Origin: Hymenopellis radicata
Taxonomy: Eukaryota > Basidiomycota > Agaricomycetes > Agaricales > Physalacriaceae
Direction: 5' to 3'
Assembly: GCA_015501595.1 (NCBI GenBank)
Contig: JADNRX010000183.1
Coordinates: 42,973 to 106,972 of the forward strand
DNA length: 64,000 bases
Notes under the pieces: generated by a model
What the model was told of the DNA's origin: nothing
Database searches by the model: none
What the model saw: only the letters and a program-made list of their open reading frames with translations
Translations under genes and position numbers: made by a program
Shown: one piece after another, positions 56,129 to 64,000 of the stretch
Layout of the letters: each line of letters starts with the position of its first letter
Position numbering within the stretch: the stretch's first letter is position 1

Positions 56129-57494
56129 ATGCCCGCCACAATATACAGGCCGCCGACAATCCCTCGCACAAATAGGCAATGTCTACTTCAACTTCCTCCT
56201 GAAATTTGGCAGGACATCTTCCACTTTGCGACTGCCATTCCCCAATATAGCTATGGGCCCGAGGTGCTCTTGAGTCCTATGTCAAAAGACAGCATCCGTA
56301 TGTATAGGGTCCATCTTGTGCGCCAGGCTTTTGTTACGTCCCAATTATTGTTGCTGACATTTGGAATCCTTGTAGAAAACCAGATCCCGACTAGTCTTGG
56401 TCTGCAAAGCCTGGCGTAGTGCGACTCTGGGAATACAATACGAATCCATATTCCTCGCCGATCTCCGTGCCATTCTAATGCTCTGCCGTACCCTTGAGGC
56501 TTCGCACAGGCAAGACATGCATCCTCTGGGGTCCTACACGCGAGCCTTGGTTATCCGTGTACCACATGCCTTGCATTATCAGGAGCAAATTCAGATATCT
56601 TCCATCATCCGGTGCCTACCGAACCTTCGTTACTTTGGTTTCTCAATGGGCAAGGAGCACGGCTATAACGATCGCAAGTTCATTGTCGACAAGTCTATCA
56701 TAATTTCACTATGCGAAAGCTGCCCGGATCTCGAAGTGATAGAGGCCAAGGCCAATCGTGGCGTCTCGTTCTCCGCCAATACATGGCCTTATATCTTCCA
56801 GTCGCTTCGGAAGCTTCGTTCGTTCACAACACCCCACGTATCACAGCTAGATATACATGATGAGCCTTCACAAGACACCTCTTATGAAGACGCCGCGCCA
56901 CTACTCAGCTACCTACACGTCCGTGGCGCACCTACAAATTTCTTCAAGTATCTTCCACCAAGCATGCCATCCTTGCGTGTGCTCGTGTACGACATCTATA
57001 CAGGGAATCGGCCGTTGTACATTCAACAGATGTACCCAGTGTCAGAAATTCGATCCATGCTCCCAGTGTTGGAAGCACATGGCCGGCAGCTCACGACGAT
57101 AATTCTCAGAGCTGTCTACTACTGGGGACCACATGTCTCCGCTGCTTTTCGTGGAATCGAGGAGCATTGCCCTCACCTCGAGACTCTCATCGTCCTCCCC
57201 GTTTGTCTTTCTACGAAGGCGCCACCTGAACCTCTCATCTTACCTTCATCGGTCACGCGGCTTTGCTTACGGACTTGTTCGAATCACCAACCGACAAGCA
57301 ATCGCGAATTTAAAGCATTGTTCGCTGCGTTGGCAGAGATGAGGGTCGGTAAACTGACCGCTGTGAGATTAACGGACGAGAGGAGCGTTCTCGCTCTCCA
57401 GACGACGCATCAGAAGGCTCTGCGGTACGCTCACTCCGTGTTTGTGGCGCGCGGCTGGCGGTTTGAAGGACCGGACGGCGAATTGGTGGCATGA
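56129..57494 (+). CDS. F-box protein (F-box3', right arm)
   Basis: Near-identical to F-box3: exon 1 MPATIYRPPTIPRTNRQCLL with LPPEIWQDIFHFAT, then the 365-residue second exon. Comparing translations by eye, the long exon differs at FLADL versus FLTDL and FAALA versus FSALA only. The same ambiguous intron donor applies. It has the highest conservation of any gene pair in the arms. Confidence 0.83.
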
Positions 57495-57973
57495 CGGCAA
57501 TCGCCTGCGGTGGAGACGTCTATACAAAGGAACAGCATCTATCGCTGTCTCAGCCGGAGTTCAGCGTTTTCGATGCCACCACGCATACCTTGACATACCG
57601 AATCCCGCGCGCGCTACTCGCATGAAATCGACGCGTTCTCCGCCGTTCGGAGCGCTCGTGTGCTTTCTTGGTCTTGCTTTTCCGATACAGCGACTACTGC
57701 CACCTTCGTTCTCTTTTACGTGCTACCTATATTAGTATACATTTGAAAAAGGTAAGTGGCAACTGTTCTATTCTACGACCGGCTTTTTCATATTGGTCTA
57801 CACAGCGAAGCACAGCGATTGCCTGGCGCCTCTTGACCGGCGTAACGTCTATTTTCCCAAGTGCGAGAGCGAACATTCACATATCCCCCCATGACCTGAT
57901 GGTTCGCGTTGGGCATGTATAAGAAGGCTCTCCATGGCCATGTTGACATCAAGCAAGCCATACACTTCCCATC
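57495..57973. other. Intergenic, F-box3' 3' flank and ALDH' promoter
   Basis: Almost identical to 22692-23169 reversed; no gene supported. Confidence 0.4.
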
Positions 57974-60226
57974 ATGCCTTCGACATTCACCAAGAAATTC
58001 CAGACCCCCACCTACAACGCGACTATCAATCTCAACACTGGACTGTTCATCAATGGACAGTTCGTCGACGCTGTTCAAGGCGGCACTATTGAGTAAGTTA
58101 TGCCATTGCCCCACGTTGTCGAAGGCCCATCGAACTCATCGCCCTCCTCCACAGCGTCTTTAACCCAGGTATGTTCGACGCCTGACTGTCCCGCCATCGA
58201 TTCATTTACACAGTATTTCTTCAGCGACTGGTGAAAAGATAACCTCCGTCGCTGCTGGGACCAAGGAGGATGTTGACCTCGCAGTAAAGGCCGCTCAACA
58301 GGTACGCGCAAGAACATCTGACGGTCCTTGAACAATCAATCAAAGAACATGCCAGGCATACAAAACTTCCTGGGGCTTAAAGTACCAGGCTCTCAGCGTG
58401 GAAAGCTGCTCTCGAAACTGGCGGACCTCCTAGAACGCGATTTGGATCAAATTGCTGCTTGGAGTCGTTGAATGTTGGTATGTTTGTTTCAAGGTATATG
58501 AAGCGGGTGTCCGTTCCTCATGAATTGCATAGGCAAAAACGTTCAGCGGCATCCCTTTGAAATATAACTTATCTGTCAGCACCCTTCGGTACTACGCTGG
58601 CTGGGCGGACAAGATTCAAGGGAAAACTATTGAGGTCAGTCAAGTACGAAGTCAGCCTATCAATTCGGACTCATCACTTTCTCAGACGAACGAGCTCAAG
58701 TTGGCGTACACCAGACATGAGCCCTTCGGTGTTGTGGTTAGTGTTCCAGCCTTTCGACCTCATTCTTTTTTTCATGCTTGGGATAGGGAGCCATTGTTCC
58801 GTGGAATGGTCCTACGGTGCGCTAGCGTCCTTTGCCGAATCATATGTTCGTTGCTGACGCATACTCAGATGACTCTCGCCTGGAAGCTTGGTCCTGCACT
58901 GGCAACGGGGAACACCATTGTTGTAAAGGTATTGTTGTCCCTCGCACTTATAATCACGTTGAACTAAACTCGGCTTAGCCCTCTGAATTAACACCGCTTA
59001 CAGCATTCAAAATTGCAGAACTCGTCAATGAGGCTGGATTCCCGCCAGGTAAATCCACCTTCATACTTGTGTCATTCTAACGGCGTATATTCTTTAGGTG
59101 TCGTTAACGTCGTGAACGGATATGGCGCGTACAATCTTTGCCTGACGGAGAACGTGTTGTTCATGGTTACTTGCAGGACATACCGCTGGTCAAGCCATGA
59201 GCGAACACCCGCATATCATGAAACTCGCCTTCACCGGAAGCACCGCGACGGGTCGACGCGTTCAAGAGGCATCTGCGCGGACGAACCTTAAGGCCGTTAC
59301 CCTCGAGTTGGGCGGAAAGAGTCCGAATATCATCTTCGACGATGCTGACCTTGAGCAAGCTGTGAAATGGGCCGCGTCCGCGATCTTTGCTAATGCGGGT
59401 ACGCACTCTCGCATCTCATTCTAATTCCCCGTCCTAACTATCACTGGCATGCCAGGTCAAATGTGCAGCGCCGGTTCTCGCATCTTGGTTCAAGAAGGAG
59501 TTCATGACAAATTCGTCGAGAGCCTCGCGGCTATCGCGAAAGGTATGGCTGCAGCGAAAGGCGACCCTTTCGATCCCAAGACGGGTCATATGCCTCAGGT
59601 CTCTCAGACCAGATGGATGTGAGTATAAACGACGTGTCTTCATTTATGGGCTTACTGACAATCGACCAAGCGTATCCTGGGGATACATCAACATTGCGAA
59701 GAAAGAGGGTGCCCAATTCCACGCTGGAGGAGTGCGACTGGGGAATGTTGGCTATTTCGTCGCGCCGACTCTTATGACTGGCAACAATAACATGAAGGCT
59801 TTCCGCGAGGAGATCTTCGGCCTGTTGCAGCCGTCATCAAGTTCAAGACGGAGGAGGGTACGTGTTTTTTCAATCATTGTGAACCACATTAAACCACTTA
59901 CAGAGGCTATTGAAATTGCCAACGACACCGACTACGGCTTGGCCGCGGCTGTATTCACCGAGAACTCGGCGCGCGCCATTCGGGTGTCTCACGCCTTGGA
60001 GGCTGGATCTCTCTTCGTCAACAACTACAACACCTTGGAGGCCAGTGTTCCTTTCGGAGGCTATAAAGCGTCTGGAGTAGGACGAGAGCTGGGTGAATAT
60101 GCGCTTAATATGTGAGTTCGACATACCTCGACTTGACGGCTAGTTCGGGAACTCACGATGAAACAAGGTATACTCGCGTGAAGGCCGTTCATGTCAATCT
60201 CGGAATGAGGCTGTGAAATCTGAATC
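57974..60226 (+). pseudogene. Aldehyde dehydrogenase copy (ALDH'), multiple frameshifts
   Basis: Same exon order as the left ALDH, including the 14-nt microexon (58155-58168), the LELGGKSP general-base motif and GQMCSAGSRILVQEG. Against the left copy it has GGCTT for GGCCTT (about 58374, WGLKV), GCTTGG for GCCTTGG (about 58463, AALES), an extra G in CTGGGGATAC (about 59678, ILGYI) and TTCGGCC for TTCGGGCC (about 59818, IFGPV). Each shifts the frame. All are one-base homopolymer changes, so either real decay or unpolished consensus is possible; the same error class occurs in essential single-copy genes here. Confidence 0.8.
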
Positions 60227-61226
60227 TGAACGTCAAATTATGCTCGATCTGTACTCGTGATGTGTAATGAAGAGAGTTTCCGAATTTTGGCATGAATAAG
60301 GTTCAACGTAACTCGTTAAAGGAAATTTAGGAATTGACAGTAAGCCTCTAATGACATAGTACCGCGTTATCATGGATATGTGTCCTTCGACTTGCTACTG
60401 CACAAAGGCTCGAATGTGACAGCTGATCGACTAGATATGTCCAAGTTTCAAGCTCTTGATATCAGGCCGAAATAGCACCTACAGAAGAACGGATTGCAAG
60501 CAATTTTTACCAATGTACAAGCATACACACGAAATCTACTCGCATATGATTCGCTTCGGGTCTGACCAATGTGCTACGACGCGAATAGAAATGTTCATAC
60601 CATCGTCCACCAAAACTGCAGAGCTGAGCAGTCTCAACCTTTGTTTAGCCCGACCGCCATCGAAATGAAGGAGCAGTCCGATATCTAGTGTCCTGAAGGC
60701 CGCGGTTGGCCAACGCTTTACTGGGTGTCGAAAGAGTTTTAGCATGAGAGGTGCGGCGTGCCACTTCAGGGATGTAGGTCATAATCAGAGACGCGTACGA
60801 ATTCTGCCTCTGACGAAAAAGCTCGCAGAAAGATATTTTTAGGACAGTTTCGCCGCTTGAGGCTTTGAGGATTAGCAAGATGCACAGACAGGGAAAAAGG
60901 CTCCTTTGGCGTCAGCGAAATATGCTGTTGGTGCGCACGAATCGCAAGGACATCACGTGGTAAGCCAATGTCTCCCACGCACGGACCGCTCTCTGGAAAG
61001 GAACCAACAGGAAGACAGATCCTTGCCGAAAACACTCGCATGACGTCCTCTTTTACTCTGACTATCATAATCGTTATGACCAACGTCTTATCGCCGCTCT
61101 GTCAGCTCTCGATTGTGCTCGATAAAAGAACGCCTCTGAACTTGCTGAGTACTCAACAACCCCAACCTCACTTCGTCTCTGGTCTACACATCATCACTTG
61201 CTGCCGCTGAAACTCGCCTGAGAATC
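60227..61226. other. Intergenic with F-box remnant (right arm)
   Basis: Counterpart of 19418-20431. No intact gene. Confidence 0.4.
60536..60648 (-). pseudogene. F-box C-terminal remnant (right arm)
   Basis: Minus strand reads LVDDGMNISIRV, then a shifted frame, matching the left remnant at 20010-20122 and the F-box0 C-terminus. Confidence 0.6.
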
Positions 61227-61802
61227 ATGGCTCCGAACTACGTTGTCCCTCCCAATGCCAGTCCTGCCCATCGATCGTTCGCCCAGTATATCAATAGCTG
61301 GAACCGATGGACTTGGATGCTCTTGCAAGACCATGGACGACGAGAAATTCATGTGGTCCATGTTTCCCACGTCTCTCAACATTCCGCCCTTGAGCAAGGC
61401 CCAGGCGGTACCATACCTCAAAGACGTCTTTGCCGACGATTAACAGCTTCGTAGTGCGTAAATCTCTGTTTCAAGAATTGAATAGAGCTAATCTGATTTT
61501 GATGATAGTTCAAAGTCTTGACAGTAACCGAACCTAACGATAGCACGTCATGTCATGCATGTGAGTGGTTTCAAATTTAGATGCTCTGACGACCATAACC
61601 GCTGCTTTCAGCTTCAAGGGGAGGCGGTTCCAAGTTGGGGAACGTCTGAAAAACGAGTATCTGATGTCCTCAACTTTGTGCCCTCGAAGATCGAGGGAGA
61701 GTTACCAAAGATATCGACTTACACGGAATTCATGGACAGCAAAGCGCTTACGGACTTCCAAGCCGCCGAAGCCAAGTCCAAGGCAGCGCTGCGGCGAAGT
61801 AA
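61227..61802 (+). pseudogene. NTF2/SnoaL-like protein 2 copy, disrupted
   Basis: Starts MAPNYVVPPNASPAHRSFAQ as in the left copy, then the frame shifts around 61300 (a block with several substitutions plus an indel). It returns to recognisable MDDEKFMWSMFPTSLNIPPL in another frame, and shifts again before NFVPSKIEGELPKISTYTEF. More diverged than its flanks. Confidence 0.72.
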
Positions 61803-62020
61803 TGTTAATCGATTGAAGAGGTAACCGCTGTTGCACATAGTCAGTATTTTTTGCTGAGACTTTTTGATAGGCGGCGATTAGAACATCGCGTGAACGTAGA
61901 CAGTTAGGAAAACATCTGCCAATGGTTGCAGCTTCTGTACCAATACAACTTGCATCGTGATACTTCGCGACTTTGGCCGCGCATAACGCACTTCCGGCGC
62001 GTAGTCAGCACTACACCTTC

Positions 62021-62612
62021 TCATTTGTTAGCCTCGGATTCCTCCATCATCTTCCTAAACTCCACCATGACCTGGCTGTCCATGAACTCAGTATAATTCG
62101 CAATCTTCGGAAGCTCTCCAGCGACTTTGGACGGTACAAAAGTCATTACAATCAGGTATTCATTCTTGAACTCCTCCCGGTCGAGTCGGAGATCCGGATT
62201 CATGAAGGCCTGACTCTTCACCTGTAGCATGCTCAGTCATCATAACAGCCGCTGCGACGCGGAAGACGCACATGAGAGATAATCATGTTCTCGTTTGGTT
62301 CAGTGACACTGAGAACGTGGAACTAGACCGTGACGACGATGAACGCGAGATCATCTATCTTTCTCCCAAATTAACGCACTTTCCAGCCGATTATGATGGG
62401 GGATAGGACATCCTTGATGTAGGCCAACGCTTGCGCCTTGGTCAGGGGTCCGGGAATGTTCAAGTCGTGGGAAGGATAGTCCATTCGAATGCTTCATCGT
62501 CAAATGTGGACGTGACCGCGTCGATATTCATCCCGTCCCACCCATTGATGTAGGCGGCGAAGGTCTTGTGAGCTGGACTCGCAGTAGAAGGTGGTTCATA
62601 GAAGAGGGGCAT
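62021..62612 (-). pseudogene. NTF2/SnoaL-like protein 1 copy, one frameshift
   Basis: Counterpart of 18023-18615. One base is missing near 62464 (minus GACTTGAAC versus left GACATTGAAC), breaking exon 1; the last exon (VKSQAFMNPDLRLDREEFKN on) is intact, with MVEF for MAEF. A single-base difference, so possibly only a sequence error. Confidence 0.7.
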
Positions 62613-62956
62613 TTTGGAGCTGCATAGGAGCCCCTTGGTCGACTTTATAGTGCCGATTGAATGACGAAAATAGGACGCGTCGCATTGCGTAGTTGACGAC
62701 CGTGCCGTCGGCGGCGCTTATCTTTACCCAGACCACTGCCACCAGCGTACAAAGGTATCACGGGCGCCCAATTCACTCGCCACTCCACAATGAACTGGAC
62801 ATGATGTCAACTCGTAAAAGCTATGCTGGACGTTCGAGGCTTCGAGCACAGGTCTTGATATCTGGGCACTTACGAAAGAACGGCCTGCTGGGTAATGTAG
62901 GGCGCTGTCTTTATTGGAGTTACGCACAATTTTAGTTTCCGAAGTACAACGTACAC

Positions 62957-64000
62957 CTAGCCGTAACGACCGAAATCTACTCGCATATGACCTGCTTCGG
63001 GTCTGATGAATGTGCTACAAACACGAATCGAAATTTTCATGCCATCGTCCACCAAATGTTGCAGAGCAGCCTCAGTATCAGGCGTCAACTCGAGCGGTAA
63101 TATGGTAGTATCGTCTAAGAACTCTGCCGTTATCCAGTTTTGAACGTCTTCAGTCTTTCCAGCTCTGTACAATTACTATCCACATTCCAACGCGATTGGA
63201 GAGCGCGAACGACACCTGGTTGATCTTGGAGATACGGGAAATATCTCCCGTCTACATGCTGCGAGAGGGAAATGGAAAATATCGCAGTTTGGGAAGGAAG
63301 GAATCGGATACATCTTCACCGGGTTTGATTTCGAGGATGTCAACAAGAGACATAATAATATCCATAGCCTGAGCGTCTTCCTTCAGCACAGGTCCGAAAG
63401 TACTATTCGCTGAGCAATCATATGCCATTTCAGCTCGGATGTCCAACTCCTCAAGGCTCTTCGTAGCCAATAATAAAGGCACAAGATCTTTAGTTATGGG
63501 GATCTTTCCCAAAGAGAGGCATTTCAGCCTCAAAGCGCACTGCGAGCACGATACCATGCGGCTGAAGGCAGCGATGAAATCTTGCTGGCATTGCTTAGAT
63601 CTTCCGACAAGATCATCTGTAGAAAGGCGGGCCCTCTCAAGCTGCGGGAGGCTGGTATGATCCAACATAAGGTAGAGAGAAGTATCGAGATATTTCAAGT
63701 CTGGAAGGGTTACTATGAATGATTTGTCTTGGAGTGGATTGAGAGGGAGAAGATCAGGGGGTTCGATGTTCAGTGTTTGTAAAGAAGGGCACTGCATGAT
63801 GGCCCGAAGATACATCAACAAGTCATCCGCAGCTACGGGGAGTGAGCCAGAAATGACCAAGGTAGTGATTCTGGCCCATGGGAAATCCATCGTAAGCATC
63901 CTGTAGTCGTGGAGAACCACGGTTCGCAAACTCGGATACTGGGAAAATCCTGTCAGTTGGAAACTGCGCAGCGTTGTTTGCATCGATATCCAGCCGTTTC
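62957..64000 (-). CDS. F-box protein copy (F-box0'), 5' part off the window
   Basis: Counterpart of the 3' two-thirds of F-box0. LTGFSQYPSLRTVVLHDYRM through VDFGRYG is visible. It shares the AAAA-run frameshift of the left copy (TTTT on plus, within CCAGTTTTGAACG near 63140) and has another break near 63255 (FPFPSRSM versus FSISLSQH). The F-box itself lies beyond base 64000. Confidence 0.75.

Larger units (their letters stand above)
49610..64000. repeat. Right arm of the large inverted duplication, continues past window
   Basis: Reverse-complement counterpart of 16634-31928, with gene order F-box1', F-box2', P450-C', F-box3', ALDH', F-box remnant, NTF2-2', NTF2-1', F-box0'. It starts at GATTTCACC (about 49610-49618), matching the left inner edge. 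The arms are collinear except for the P450 deletion and many small indels. Confidence 0.9.

Overview
The window looks like a gene-rich contig from an agaricomycete (mushroom-type) basidiomycete. The reasons are very short introns (about 46-68 nt) interrupting nearly every gene, F-box proteins in many related copies, two DUF6699 proteins, basidiomycete-style cytochrome P450s and a Zn2Cys6 factor. This is inference from gene content; I ran no database search. No bacterial, viral or CRISPR features were seen.

Layout. 1-2026: 3'-truncated P450-A (minus). 2629-12416: single-copy genes (APC15-like, tRNA-Ile, calcipressin, a CCDC124/Lso2 homologue, two DUF6699 proteins), with a hAT-like MITE and a tiny TIR-only element at 3.5-3.9 kb. 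12982-15172: P450-B (plus), an inverted paralogue of P450-A. About 16.63-31.93 kb: left arm of a large inverted duplication, holding F-box0, two NTF2/SnoaL-like genes, an aldehyde dehydrogenase (ALDH), F-box3, P450-C, F-box2 and F-box1. 31.9-49.6 kb: single-copy spacer with a Ser/Thr kinase, a CBM21 phosphatase-targeting subunit, a Zn2Cys6 transcription factor and adenylate kinase, plus a 5 kb gene-poor stretch with tandem repeats. About 49.61 kb to the window end: right arm, the same genes in reverse order and orientation, still continuing at base 64000.

The arms are a mosaic. Their outer parts are almost identical (F-box3 copies differ at about two residues), while the inner F-box1 and F-box2 copies are clearly diverged. 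In the right arm the P450 has lost about 0.94 kb, replaced by about 115 bp of unrelated filler, and the ALDH and both NTF2-like genes carry frameshifts. P450 + ALDH + NTF2-like could form a small oxidative pathway, now duplicated and decaying on one side; that is inference.

Caution: at least eight single-base frameshifts lie in short homopolymers of conserved single-copy genes (calcipressin, both DUF6699 genes, kinase, CBM21 protein, adenylate kinase), almost all apparent deletions. Adding one base per site restores both reading frame and family motifs. This looks like uncorrected long-read consensus error, so frameshift-based pseudogene calls in the arms need the same caution.
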